Source of the DNA: Oscheius tipulae
Taxonomy: Eukaryota; Nematoda; Chromadorea; Rhabditida; Rhabditidae
Length of the DNA: 64,000 nucleotides
Direction: 5' to 3'
Assembly (NCBI GenBank): GCA_037178975.1
Contig: JASJZH010000004.1
Coordinates: 4,898,001 to 4,962,000 of the forward strand
Shown: positions 37,529 to 54,113 of the stretch, one piece after another
How the letters are laid out: each line of letters starts with the position of its first letter
Position numbering within the stretch: position 1 is the first letter of the stretch
Position numbers and translations under genes: made by a program
The notes under the pieces: model-generated
What the model was told of the DNA's origin: nothing
Database searches by the model: none
The model's input: the letters and a program-made list of their open reading frames with translations, nothing else

Positions 37529-40500
37529 ATGTTGTTCGTCCTCCTACTTGTCGACTTTCTCCTTTCTGTCTCAGGTATGCAAAAACAGACTGAATCAATC
37601 AGAATTGGCAGCTGGGTATGGCTGCGGTGGAGGAAATGAGACAACCTATCTACGGTCAGAAGGACTTCGTCTTATGGAGTTTGCGACACATTCCATGAAA
37701 GAAGTCACTCTCAACGTCTGTGCTGACTCTTGTACAACCGATGCAAATGGTCATCCATGTTCCAGTTTCGAGTACGATGCTCAATCACAGGAATGTGCAA
37801 TGCATGCGGAAGACGGTCAACCTCTCGGACCGTCAGTTCTTGCCAAAGCCGAACCATCACTTGCCTTCTTCCAACAGATCTGTGTCACAGGTATTATCAT
37901 AGTGTTTACTTTCAAGTGAGCTCAGAAGACCGACTCTGTCCCACCCCGTATGCCTTCGAAAGACATCCGCAATCAATGCTGGTCGGACACGCTCTTCATG
38001 TCCAGGTAGTGGGAGGACTGTCCGAATGTCTATCCCTCTGTCTGTCGTCTCTTGTTTCAATCTCAGTCCCCTGTAACTCGGTAATGTACTTCTACGAAAC
38101 CGGCGAGTGTATCCTGAACAGAGCCACCAAGACGGATGTCCCCAAGTTATTCCGGTCGGTTGAGAGGAGGGCATGAGAAACTCTTTTTTTTTAGAGACGG
38201 TGTTCAAGAAGTTCTAGTGGACTATTTCGAGAATGTTTGTCAAGATGGTAAACCAAGTCTTCTAAATTGTGATTGTAACATTTCAGTGGATTGTGAGGGA
38301 GGTGTGTTGCATTGGATTCGGTCCGAAGACTTCCAAATTGTCGCTAGGAAGGATGTCATCGTCGAGAGCAACAGTATCGAAGAATGTCGAGCTCTTTGCA
38401 CAGTACCCACCTAATAAACTAGATAATTTATCAACTTTCAGGCTAATCGAGTGGGAGAGGAGCGATTCCCATGTCGGGCAATTGTTTTCAGTGGATCTAA
38501 GGGAGAGTGTCATTTATCGGCCGAGACAGGAGTAGTCGCACGCTCCAATTCACTTCAGACTGCCCAACTGAGTCCTATATCTGCAGGGGAGTACTTCCAA
38601 AAGTATTGTTTGAACAGTGAGTTTCGAGAAAAGCTTGCCAATTTTGGTGAATACAGCCACCGTTCGATGTGTCGATGCTTCTTTCGAGCATGTGGTCAAC
38701 CGAAAGATGAATGCCGAACCCTACAGAGTTCTGTCCTCATCCTCGCCTCATCATTGTCTCTCGATTTGTATCGATGAAGGAGCATCCTGTGCCTCGGTCA
38801 CCTACGACAATGTTTTGGTAATGCTTATTCGGAATCATTGATCGATCGTTTAGGACGAATGTCACCTTTCGGACAAATCTCAATTCAGTCACCCGGATCT
38901 GTTTCTTCCTTCTGATTACTCCGACTATTTCGACAAGGTTTCGCAGACTCAGTAGAAACAGTAGAATGTATAGATTTGTGATACGGCACTGTTGGAACCA
39001 AGAGAGAAGAGCAAGCAGCAGGCTGCCCCTCGAATCACGGTCTCGACTCCGCTTTCGACCAGCGATGATCCTTCAATACTCCTAGAGAACACCATAGACG
39101 AACATCCTCCCACGGAAGTCAAAGCGTCTACTTTTGGTGAAACGGAAGTGGCTGCAGAGGAGACAGTTATTGACGATGAAGACGATTTCGAAGGCGACAA
39201 CAAACTGACTTCCGACAGTCATGTCAAAGCACGTTAGTTGACTGGCCTTTGAGTATACACAATACAGATCTAACGAGTGAGTGCAGGATGTCCGGAGTCA
39301 CAGTGACTGTTGGCTTCTCACAGAACACAAGTGGATCGATCTATGTGAAAGATCACTTCGCCACTTGCCGTTCAATCTTCTCAGAATCAAAAGATGTGGA
39401 ACTACATATTCCATTTCCAAGGAACGACGAAGAGTCTCCCAGATGTCCCGGTGTGGAAATGGTATTATTATATTATGGCAGAATACACAACTTCCAGAGC
39501 CCTTCTCAATGGTCTTTCATGATAGTTGTCCAACGGAATGACATGTCTTCGCCTTCCTTGGTTACCTCGACCGATCGGGTATTCAATGTGACCTGTGACT
39601 ACACAAAACTAGTTGAGAAGGAATTGATTTCGTATGTGAACCAAACTTTTTTGAAAGAATTGTGTTCAGAGGTCAAACCGATACGGAACTCAGATCGAGT
39701 AAGATCAAGATGACCATCCTCCGAAATGGTTCTCCTGTTTCCGTAGTTCCCCTCGGGGAGAAAGTGGAGCTCAGATGGACTATTGTTGACGCAGCAGCCG
39801 GTTTAGGATTCTTTGTGAACGAATGTGTAGCAGAACGTGTAGGGGGCTCTTCACCAGAACCAGAGCCATTGAAGCTTATTCACAGAGGGTAGCACGGCTG
39901 TTTTACCTATTCACACATTTTTCAGATGTCCGGAAGAAAGAGTTCAAGGGAAACTGATCGATGATCCAGTGGAACAACTGCCCGGCGGATTCACGACTCG
40001 TTTGAAGACCTTTCGATTCGATGGATCCCGTCGTGTCCGGATCAAATGTGCTATCGATGTCTGTGTCGACGAGTGTCCACCTGTGAGTTTATTGACCGTA
40101 TCTTTGTTTCCCAGCCACGTAGACTTTTTTAATTTCTCGATTTCCGCAACCGAAAACGACCGCATCCAGTAGTTGATTAGCCGGTAGATTTTTAAGAAGT
40201 TCCGAGTCGATGTTGACAGTCACCGCATCAAACTGTTTACCAACCTGAGTGCCAAACTAGTATCGTTCGAGAGTAGTTTACCTCAAAAGATCCAGTTTTG
40301 TCCAGTAGCTTCAAGGATCTCGCCCCGCCAGTTGTGGCCGCGGAGAAGAGCTTTAAGGCAGTCAGACCAGCGACACTTCTCGAATTGTGCTTCATCTAAA
40401 AATAGGTCGTAGGTCAAGTATTCGGTTCCTCACCTGTTGTGTGTAACAAGCCCATCTCATCTCTTCCAAAAAGGCTATCCTGTTGTTACAATCCGTTCCA

Positions 40501-41824
40501 AATGAGACATGAGTCAGTTCAGTCAGCAATGGAATTCCGTCTCCAAGGTATCCTTCTGTCAAAGGACAAACACATATGTTGACTCCCTAAAAATAGTTTC
40601 TCGAGTTCCGTGAACTCTTTTCACATTGCTGGAGAACTTCTTCATGTTATCCGGGGAGGTATAGGTAGCGTGCACTGCAGTAAAGTTTTCGTCGAGAGAA
40701 AGATGATTCAGGAGCAGATCAGATGGAGTCTTTTGATGAACTGCTCTCGAGTCGGCAATCTCTTTTGGCTGTTCTTCAAGATGCGTATGGAAGGCGAGAC
40801 CATGCTCTTTAGAATACTCGTGTAGTCTTTGGATGTTTTCTAGAGGAACCGCCCGAGCAGAATGGGCTGAAATAAGGTAGTCGAATAACAATTGGAATTA
40901 CCTGCAACAGCAAGAGTAACAGTTGGTCCCGTTTCTTTCTTCAGTCTCTCTAAATTCTTGATAAATTCGTCGTAGGTGGATGTAAAATTCCTCTGTACTG
41001 GATGTAGTTCTCCCCCAGTGAACCCTGCTCTCTCGTACAAAGTCTAAACTACTAGCATTCACCGCTCCGTTCCGCACAAACCTGGATCAGAACGATCCTT
41101 ATTCCCACATCTCGTGCTGCCTTGATAACGACCTTGTCCAAGTCGAACCTCTCCTCCCCATGATGGACATAATGGAATTCGCCGACTGTTGTAATTCCAG
41201 CCGAAAGCATTTCTTCGAACGTCGAATAGCAGTACTTGAACAGGCTTTTGACTCCTGATAGAGTTTACCTGGTAGAGTTTCTCCTCGGTCACACCGTCCA
41301 CCAAAGCATACATGTTGTCTCTCCAGGCCCAAAAGGTCTCGGCCGACTTGCCGCCAATTTCACTTCTTCCACGAAGATGTCTATGGAAGGCGTGAGAGTG
41401 AGCATTTACGAAACCGGGGAGTAACAGAACCTCTTCGACACGATCACCAGGTCTGGTCTCTTCAATAGAAACAATACTGCCATCCTCATTGTAGACGATG
41501 GATAGATTTTCTTGAACAGAGCAGTTGTAGAAAATAAACCGAGGACTGAAGCGATGGGACATCTCTAAACAGAGGTAGTCGGTCGGCAGTGAACAAGGTC
41601 AACGGGTGGTGATAGGGCCACGGCCTCATAAAAACGACAATCGTTTTAGGTTATTTGCGACAACAATCAAAAAAGTTACGGCAGGAAGAAGAGGAGTCCG
41701 AAGATGAAGCCTGACTTTAGTTTCAAAGGACAACGAAGCACAGTAACAGAAACATTGACAATAGTCGAAAGAGAGCAGAAAACGGAGAAAAAGCCACGAC
41801 CAGGTGAGTCAACAAGAGTTGATT

Positions 41825-41859
<35 letters not shown>

Positions 41860-42189
41860 ATGTCAAAACTGTCATCTCCGCATCTCTAATCCCAGAGGTT
41901 TCAGAGTTTCTCTCATCCGATGATCAATTCTGTATGTTCCGATGGCAAGCTACAGCAGCCGCAATCGGTTTCGCTCTTATCGGTTCAGCTGGACTTCTTG
42001 GTCTTGCTCGAGGCCTTCATAATTTGTGTACACGACACAACGACGACGAATCATGCTCGTCCAGTGTCTCTGAACTCACCAACAGTATGAGAATCGAGGA
42101 ATGAAAGATATAATGATTCAGGTTCCGGCTACAGTCGATCCTGTTCGCAGCAATCGAGAATATACGACGAGCCTAGACTAATGCGATAG
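37529..42189 (+). CDS. PAN-domain and ZP-domain apical matrix protein (NOAH/NompA-like)
   Basis: Transmembrane extracellular-matrix protein of the NompA/NOAH type, which links cuticle to epidermis and sense organs in ecdysozoans. Start at 37529: signal peptide MLFVLLLVDFLLSVS. Several PAN/apple modules follow, each with paired cysteines (LNVCADSCTTDANGHPCSSF; LSECLSLCLSSLVSISVPC; SIEECRALC; HHCLSICIDEGASCASVTYD). An acidic Ser/Thr linker (39.0-39.2 kb) precedes a ZP domain (CRMSGVTVTVGFSQNTSGSI, WSFMIVVQRND, VFNVTCDYTK, VEMRWT-type ZP-C strand VELRWTIVDAAA, IKCAIDVCVDECPP). The exon ends at 40082. After a roughly 1.6-kb intron, the 3' exons encode a basic stretch (KRSPK, possible proprotein-convertase region), membrane helix TAAAIGFALIGSAGLLGLA and a short cytoplasmic tail ending in TAG at 42187-42189. 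The large intron contains the antisense HutF gene. Confidence 0.82.
40089..41562 (-). CDS. hutF: Formimidoylglutamate deiminase (HutF), nested antisense in the PAN/ZP gene
   Basis: Amidohydrolase that converts N-formimidoyl-glutamate to N-formyl-glutamate in histidine breakdown, a route best known from bacteria. Start at 41562 (MSHRFSPRFIFYNCSVQENL). Motifs in order: LLPGFVNAHSHAFHRHLRGR (metal ligands HxH), AETFWAWRDNMYALVDGVTE, GITTVGEFHYVHHGEERFDL, LIQTLYERAGFTGGE, AAHSARAVPLENIQRLHEYS, FHTHLEEQPKEIADS (third metal His), FTAVHATYTSPDN, VCPLTEGYLGDGIPLLTELT, VSFGTDCNNRIAFLEEMRW (catalytic Asp), and C-terminal AGKQRYGQ with TAA at 40089-40091. About 450 residues, full length. It is interrupted by several short introns of the local type, so it is a genuine nuclear gene and not contamination. 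Its stop codon lies only 6 nt inside the host gene's intron. Confidence 0.88.
41829..41858. repeat. (AG)n microsatellite
   Basis: A pure run of about 15 AG dinucleotides inside the intron that precedes the membrane-helix exon of the PAN/ZP gene. It is purine-rich on the transcribed-sense strand and offers many AG dinucleotides upstream of the real acceptor (41891-41895). It may vary in length between individuals. Confidence 0.9.
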
Positions 42190-43021
42190 TTCCAATATTT
42201 CCATGGCAGATAATATTGACTATAATTTTTAATAAAGAGTCATAAAGCAGTCGATGAGAGGCAGAGCAAAAGTGTACTCATCCTCGGATCCGCCGGGATT
42301 TAGGGGCGCCGACAGCTATTAATAACCAGGCGGACGTCTTTCTGCTGGGTACTAGATATCTATTGTCTTTTTACTGGGGTTTGAACCAGCGATGTGTATC
42401 CCACTGTGGGCGAATAATAAAGAAACGTTGTACAATACGCGGAGTTTGTAAGCAAAATCACATCAGAGTCTAGAACTTCCAATAATTAGCTGGAAATCAT
42501 TTTTTCGTACAAACAAACTTCAACGACAAAAGTGACAAAAGTATCTTTTTATCAGATCGTGTCTTGTGTCCAAGCATTTTGTTCCGAGCAGCTTATCTTG
42601 GATTTTCTGGGGACAAATTGATAAATTGGGTCGGATAGCGACGTAACCAACTACAAACCTCGCCCTAGCACAAAGATGCCGAGACAGATATTCACTGAAA
42701 CATTGAAAAAAGGGAAATAGTCTGATTAAATAAAACCGAGAAATGGTCCTACAACTAACTGACTTGACTGTAAAGAGTCAAAAAGATTCATCTTGTCAAT
42801 AGTCGTCAGCTTTAAACACAAGTAAAGTTTCACAAGGAAAATTTTACTATGGCAGCCGTTGACAACTGTATAGGCGCATAGTAACTAGCAGATTACGCGA
42901 TGTCGCCTGGATTGGTAATAGTTGCGAAAATGGTTCGACGTCATTGGCTGCTCCAAATGGGTTGTGATTTGGAACGAGGGAGAGTCGTCTTATCTGGCCT
43001 AGTCGTCTCTTCTGCTCCAAC
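42190..43021. other. Intergenic region before the P-glycoprotein gene
   Basis: About 830 bp with no supported gene. A tRNA-like T-arm (GGTTCAAACC on the minus strand near 42400) is not accompanied by a matching acceptor stem or anticodon arm. Probably the ABC transporter promoter and the 3' UTR of the PAN/ZP gene. Confidence 0.5.
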
Positions 43022-48510
<5,489 letters not shown>

Positions 48511-48559
48511 TCCCCAGAGTCTTCAAAGTGATCTTGAAAGCATCAATACGCAGTTTTTA

Positions 48560-51364
48560 TTAAAATACGACTCTCTGGTCGATAAGTTCCACTGCTTCCG
48601 ACTGTCCCATCCTCTCCAGAGCGTCTCGTACTTGAGATATTTTCGCCTCTGGTAGTTGCTGAACATAAATTCTCTATGGAAAGTGAAAGACAAACCTCAA
48701 ACTGATCGAGAAGGATCATGCTCGGACTAGAGTCCTCGTCTGAGCAGATATCGATGAGTTCGATCATGTGTTGACATCCTAGCTCGGTTGCTAAGTGCTG
48801 CCATTTGGATTCCAAGTCCAGGAGCTTTGATAGACGTAGACGAGTAAGGTAGTCGAGGCAGCTGATGTCATCTGTGATACATTTTAATTTGCTACGGGCA
48901 CAGAGGCAAACCTTTGCAGAATGCTTTAGTTGCTTGGCGAGTTGGAGCGGAACTTCTACTAGGACCCGGTCGATCATCGAAAACCAAATGCTCTGGAGAG
49001 AGAGAACGTCTCGTTGGAGAAGAAGGCGACGATTTCGCTCGCTTTATAATTACACATGAGATACCCGTTTCAACATGAGGACGAACCGAACGACCGAACA
49101 GGGCTTCTCTGGAGGTAGGAAGATCTTTCGGAGATGACCATTCTTGTTCCTTGGGCGGTGGAGTGACTCTGAATGACTTTTGACCAGACTAGTTTGAGAA
49201 CTGACCGATAGCCTCCAATGACTCTTTGGGCAGTTTCATCGTCCCAATCCGCCAGACATTCTCCTCGCAGATTCGTCTTCTTTGGGTCGGCTCCCCCATC
49301 CAACAACATTCCCAACATTACGTAATTCGCATTCTGCCTTGCTAACAAAAGAGCCGTCGCTCCACTTTTGTCCTCAACATTACAATCGGCTTCTTTCTGT
49401 AAGTTTGAGTGAAATAATCCTGTGTAGTCCTTACCTGAATAAGGAACTGAACCAGTTCTGGGTCATTCATGACGACGGCGTGCATTAGTGGACTTTTACC
49501 ACTTCCATCCAGCGTGTTGACCTGACAACCAACATCCAGAAGCATTTCGACCAAAGACAGTTTTAATCTGAGTTGTTCCAATAAAACATACTATAAGAAT
49601 GTAACCTTCTGACAGCGAGATGGAGGGCAGAATGCCCTTCGTCATTCATTTCCTCCAGAGGCAATGGGGCCTCGTCCCTTGGTTCCAGGACCTCTTTGAA
49701 AATAGCATCGTTGTAGGCATCCGCCAAGTAATGAAGAGCCTACTAGAATAAATTCCAGTTCTCTAAAAGTGTTTACCGTGTTCTCGTGTCCGTCTCTCAG
49801 TGTCACATCAGCACCATTGTTCACCAAGTAATGGACGGAATCTGGATCGCCAGATCGAATTGCACAATGAAGAGAAGTTTGTCCTCTTTGGTTTTTCAAA
49901 TTCACAACTTCTGCTTTGTCGTCGGATGGTAGGGCTGACAGCAGTGCTTTCAAGGCATAACTCTGGGTGTTTTTGGCTGCTAAATGAAGAGGACTGAACT
50001 GATTCTTCTTAGATTTCTGAGCCTGGACTCACGTATTCCCATCCGCGTCTTGGCTTTTGATGCAAGCCACGAAGGGGCGTAAAAGTGGAAGTATTTCCCC
50101 GGAACGGGAGAACTCATGAAGACAGTCTACAAGCTGACTGACAGAACGTCGCAGTTTCCTTGAACACAAGCTCTTCTAATAAATAACACATTGAAATACC
50201 TATCATTTTCAGAGTAAGTCACGGGGATCCTGACTTCTGAACCAGAACTTCTCAAACACAATTGGATCTCCTCTGCTATATTTGACAGTCGTGGAATGAC
50301 AAAAGTGACTAGCTAAAAAAGGGATAATACTGGTGGCCGGTGGCCCCCCGTTATTTAAATGAGTTTTCGCGTGCTTTTTATTTTTTTGCGGATTTTTGAA
50401 TTTTCTCCATGATTTTGATATTTCCCGCTGTTCTTCATCATTTTGTTGGATCGAATGAAGAAAGAAGCAAATCTAGTTTTTCACCTGCCTCAAAATAAAG
50501 TGCTTATTTACGACGTTTTTCACTCTAATCTGTATACCTCCTGGTGCTTTCTTTATTCTGCCACGAATAATTATTTTGGAGAACAGAAAACGTTAGATAC
50601 CAGCAGAAAATTATAAACATCTGTGGGGAATATCAAAATCGTGAAGAAAATTCAAAAATCCGTCTAAAGAAAGAGCGCGCAAGTTCCTGTTTGAATGAAC
50701 GGAACCACCTGCCGAAATGTTATCAAAAAAAGGATATTTGTTAGTCTTTCCAGCTGACCTTGTCTCTTTCTACCACGTCTTCTGCAGCGAACATGTCCTC
50801 TCCAGTAGCTAAAAGAACTTCCACTGCTTGTTCAGGAGCATGGGCCAATATTAGCCAGAATCTTTCTCCAGCTGCCGCAGTTGAAGAGCTCAACTCTTCT
50901 ACAGCTAACTGCTCTCTTGTGGAAGGACTTTTAGGCCGCGAACCTATCACCTTTAAGCGTTTTTTTTAACATAAATTGGTTCGAAAGTATTACTTCTGTG
51001 TCTGAGAGGGATTTTGGAAGAAGATCATTGGCGAGAAGAGCATCAGGCATCGAAAGGAACTGCAAATCAATTGACGCGTGAGCACAAGACTGGTATAAGT
51101 GGGATCAGGTGAGCTAGAAGAGTAAACAAAAGAGATATGGATTGAAAAGCAGATTTTGAGGCGAAGAACAGTCGAGCTGGTGTCAGCTGAGATTTCGAGC
51201 CGGTGGCTGAGCGCCCTCCTCTTCGATTGAGCCACTCGCGACTGTGTAAAGTCACCTTGGTGTGCCGGATCGCGGTCCGGTCATCAAAGCGTCATGCGAA
51301 CCTCCTCGAGACTCTCGACAATTTGTCGTCTTGACCTGGTCTTTGAAACAAATTGAAAGTTCAT
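48560..51364 (-). CDS. NF-kB p105/Relish-like protein: partial Rel domain, ankyrin repeats, death domain
   Basis: Rel-family regulator with a built-in IkB half. Reading from about 51364: RRQIVESLEE, RVAQSKRRALSHRLEISADT and SSTVLRLKICFSI correspond to the last part of the Rel N-terminal domain. Then come SRPKSPSTREQLAVEELSSS, AAAGERFWLILAHAPEQAVE, GEDMFAAEDVVERDKLVTFV and IAEEIQLCLRSSGSEVRIPV, the IPT dimerisation domain. Six or so ankyrin repeats follow (DADGNTPLHLAAKN; RGQTSLHCAIRSGDPDSVHY; NTALHYLADAYND; GHSALHLAVRR; GKSPLMHAVVMNDPELVQFL; GATALLLARQNANYVMLGML), then a death domain (YLTRLRLSKLLDLESKWQHL, IELIDICSDEDSSPSMILLD, QVRDALERMGQSEAVELI). Stop TAA 48560-48562. The DNA-recognition half of the Rel domain is not present upstream, where IMP4 ends 47 bp away. 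The true start is uncertain: no acceptor precedes the 51364 ATG. Confidence 0.8.
50338..50711. mobile_element. Foldback / MITE-like element with about 90-bp inverted repeats
   Basis: The left arm (about 50338-50430) and the right arm (about 50622-50711) are imperfect inverted copies. They share on opposite strands GGATTTTTGAATTTTCT, then GATTTTGATATT, and outside these a run like GGTGG..CCGTT...CGCG. The 190-bp centre is AT-rich, has no coding potential and shows traces of the same symmetry. It sits inside one 446-nt intron (50313-50758) of the Rel-like gene, whose other introns are about 40 nt, so it accounts for nearly all the extra length. No transposase and no clear target-site duplication were seen. 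Confidence 0.7.
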
Positions 51365-51411
51365 AACAACGAAAACAGCCAACAACAATGTAACAAAAAC
51401 CAAGTTTGGGA

Positions 51412-52575
51412 TCAATCAGCTTCTTCTTCCTCATCGTCCGCCTTCGAGCTGAGATACTGCTTCTTCTTGGCAGTGTTTGTGTAAGAGCGCAGAATCCATT
51501 CGTCTTCAGCAGCGTTGATATTTTCCAAGGTTCCAAGTTTGATGCAGTAAGCTGAAAGATGAAGTGTCTGCGATACTTGTGAAGACTTACGTCGCATTTC
51601 AAAACGCGGACCGACTTCTGACAACTCGAGCTCCCCACCTTCAGCGGTCTGAAAAATGTTTTGATAGGGAAGTGCGAAGTGTTACTTTGTAAGTGTGGTG
51701 ACGGAAAGAGATGAAGTCGTCGCTGTTCGAAAATGTCATAACTCGTTTGGAGGAACTTTTCGGTACTGGGAACAGAAACTTTAGAATGCTCGTAAACTGA
51801 AAATTGCTAATTTGGCTGTGCAGATAATAAAAACAGACTCTAATTCCCAGCTTCGTATTCAGATTATTGAAGATCAGATGAGGATATTGTTCACTGACAG
51901 CTTCTCTATCCGGAATATCGTGTCTCATAACAACATTGCTGAGCGTGAAATAAGCTGTAGGTCCGAAGGGCAAATGACAGACGACCATTCCGTCAGGCTG
52001 TCCGCGTGTTTCGGTGAGAAGAATAAAATCAGTTACCTAAGGAATGCGGTATGTGGGAACAAATAGATAAGCCTACATCATTCGATCGACAAGCCTGTAC
52101 AAGCTGCTTCACATCGTAATGTCCACGATTTATACGCTGTGCGTTGGGAAAGATCAGTTTCATTTCCTACAAAAGCCTTAAGTTGTAGACTAAACCGATA
52201 TCATACCTTTGAAAAGACTTTCAGTTTGCTGGAAGGGTCTCTACTGGTCGAGATGACAATCTTTGGATCGCGAGAACCGGCCCATCTGTACTCATCGTCG
52301 ATAGTTTGTGTCTAAACGCTACTTATGAAAGGATAGATCAATATATACCTGTCCTCCCCATTCTGAGCCCTTAGCCAGTGCCACAGCTTCCTTTCTTAGA
52401 GAGGCATCCACTTTTCTGAAGAAGGAGAAGTTTGTAAGATAATTTTGAACACATACTTGTTATTCTCCAGGGCATCGCGAATCTTTTCTCTTTTTTCCTC
52501 GATTGTCTTCTGTTTTTCTTCGAGCGATTTCCTGAAGATGAATTCTCGTCGGAGCCTGCTCTCACGTCGGAGCAT
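51412..52575 (-). CDS. IMP4: U3 snoRNP protein IMP4 (Brix domain)
   Basis: Nucleolar protein of the small-subunit processome, needed for 18S rRNA maturation; carries a Brix domain. Start at 52575 (LRRESRLRREFIFRKSLEEK). Then come DDEYRWAGSRDPKIVISTSR, KVFSKEMKLIFPNAQRINRG, FILLTETRGQPDGMVVCHLP, FGPTAYFTLSNVVMRHDIPD, SILKFLFPVPKSSSKRVMTF, DDFISFRHHTYK, LSEVGPRFEMR and YCIKLGTLENI. The C-terminus is acidic (SSKADDEEEEAD), stop TGA at 51412-51414. About 290 residues and almost collinear with the human protein. Divergent from the glutamate carrier (377 bp). The Rel-like gene begins about 47 bp downstream on the same strand. Confidence 0.95.
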
Positions 52576-52952
52576 GACTCTAAATAAGTCTAGTGAAAGT
52601 TCATATAAAAGCAAGAAAGTTAAGAAAAAGCGAGCTTTTTTTATTGGGCAAATGCTGCACGTTTTTGAGTTGGCTACGAAAAATGCGTGCAGCAAGAAAT
52701 GATTTGTACAGTGCTGATATTTCCAAAAATCAACACTCCGCTATTGGAGAATGGTGAAAAAACGACGCAGGTAAACAATTCGCTGTCGCTAGAGGGCAGA
52801 AACAAGATGAAAATTATGAAGCAGTGCTTGAAGTACAGTGCAAAAATTTGAAATTATACTTCAAGATATACTGTAGATACTGTTCTTGAGAAGTTTGCTG
52901 TTTTTGCGTTGCAAGGTTTCCGATTGTAATCATACGGATTTTTTCAGGGACA

Positions 52953-54113
52953 ATGGACGTCGACGAGTTCGGTTGTGTTGGGCCGTCGGTTGTTGCCAAA
53001 CCGAGTGTACAGCTGCTGCCCAAAATCCTGAATGGAGGAATCGCCGGTTAGCCACGCACAACTATCTCTTCTTACTGATGTTTCAGGGATTGTTGGCGTA
53101 TCGTGTGTATTCCCGCTCGATCTAGTCAAAACACGCCTGCAGAGCCAGAAAGGAGTCTCAAAATACACTGGAATACTGGACTGCTTCCACAAAACGATCG
53201 CACAGGCTGGCCCAACACGCTTTCAGCAGTTCCGGTCTCTGTACCAAGGAGCATCTGTCAATATTCTTCTCATCACACCAGAAAAGGCGATCAAACTAGT
53301 AGCCAACGATGGTATGTCTGGCATATTACACACTTACCCATGTTTTCAGTTTTCCGCCATGCTCTCAAAAAAGAGAATGAATCACTCTCAAGCAGTCGGT
53401 AATCATTGTGTCTGACAAGTAACTGCAAGCTTTAAGAGGGATTCTGGCTGGTGCCTGTGCTGGATTTTGTCAAATAGTGATAACAACACCAATGGAACTT
53501 CTCAAAATTCGTATGCAGCAGGCCACACAACGTGTGAGTGCAAGAAAACTCGTCTTAGGTTCGTCTATCTTGTTCTACCTTATCGAAAATTTCTAGATTT
53601 CTTGAAAACTGATGGATTACGTGGACTTTACAAAGGATTGAGACCCACCATGGCCCGCGATGTCACTTTTTCCGCCATTTACTTTCCCCTTTTTGCTGAG
53701 CTGGATTCATGGGGACCGCGAAAGAAGGATAATTCTGGTATGTTTCTACTCTTTCCTACAAGAGTTTTTGTTTTCAGGCGATGCCGTTTTCTGGGCAAGT
53801 TTTCTCGCCGGATTGTCAGCCGGTGCTATTGCTTCATTTTCTGTCACCCCACTCGATGTCATCAAAACCCGACTTCAGTCCGCCACAGCCACTGATAAGA
53901 GGTAAACCTTTCTTGTATTCAGGTGTTTACTGCTATTTCAGCATATGGAATACATTCATGTCCATTTTGTCGACTGAGGGTCCATTTGCGCTCTTCAAGG
54001 GAGCAGCATGCCGAACTATGGTAATGGCCCCGCTTTTTGGAATAGCACAAACAGTCTATTACATTGGAGTAGCTGAAAAAATGCTTCAGCGCGAAAAATC
54101 CCAACGAGTATAA
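52953..54113 (+). CDS. Mitochondrial glutamate carrier (SLC25A18/A22 type)
   Basis: Inner-membrane carrier importing glutamate with a proton. Three tandem carrier repeats, each with the Px(D/E)xx(K/R) signature: CVFPLDLVKTRLQSQ, ITTPMELLKIRMQQA and SVTPLDVIKTRLQSA. Family-specific blocks are LLPKILNGGIAGIVGVSCVF, YQGASVNILLITPEKAIKL, AGFCQIVITTPMELLKI, GLRPTMARDVTFSAIYFPLF and FKGAACRTMVMAPLFGIAQT, which match the glutamate carriers and not the aspartate/glutamate exchangers. Start at 52953 after ttttttcaggaca, stop TAA 54111-54113. About 310 residues. P5C reductase starts 127 bp downstream on the same strand, an operon-like gap. Transport specificity is inferred from similarity only. Confidence 0.88.

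Noticed and set aside
42330-42440. tRNA-like T-arm (GGTTCAAACC) on the minus strand
   Set aside because: The acceptor stem, D-arm and anticodon arm expected upstream do not form; likely chance.
50930-50985. Apparent frameshift at an eight-base A run in the Rel-like gene
   Set aside because: A 43-nt intron with donor gtaata and acceptor cttaaag joins the flanking exons in phase and gives a better match to the Rel/IPT boundary, so no frameshift is needed.
51170-51260. tRNA-like string GTGGCTCAAT...GGCTCGAAATC on the minus strand
   Set aside because: Stems do not pair, and the segment is a coding exon of the Rel-like gene in good phase.
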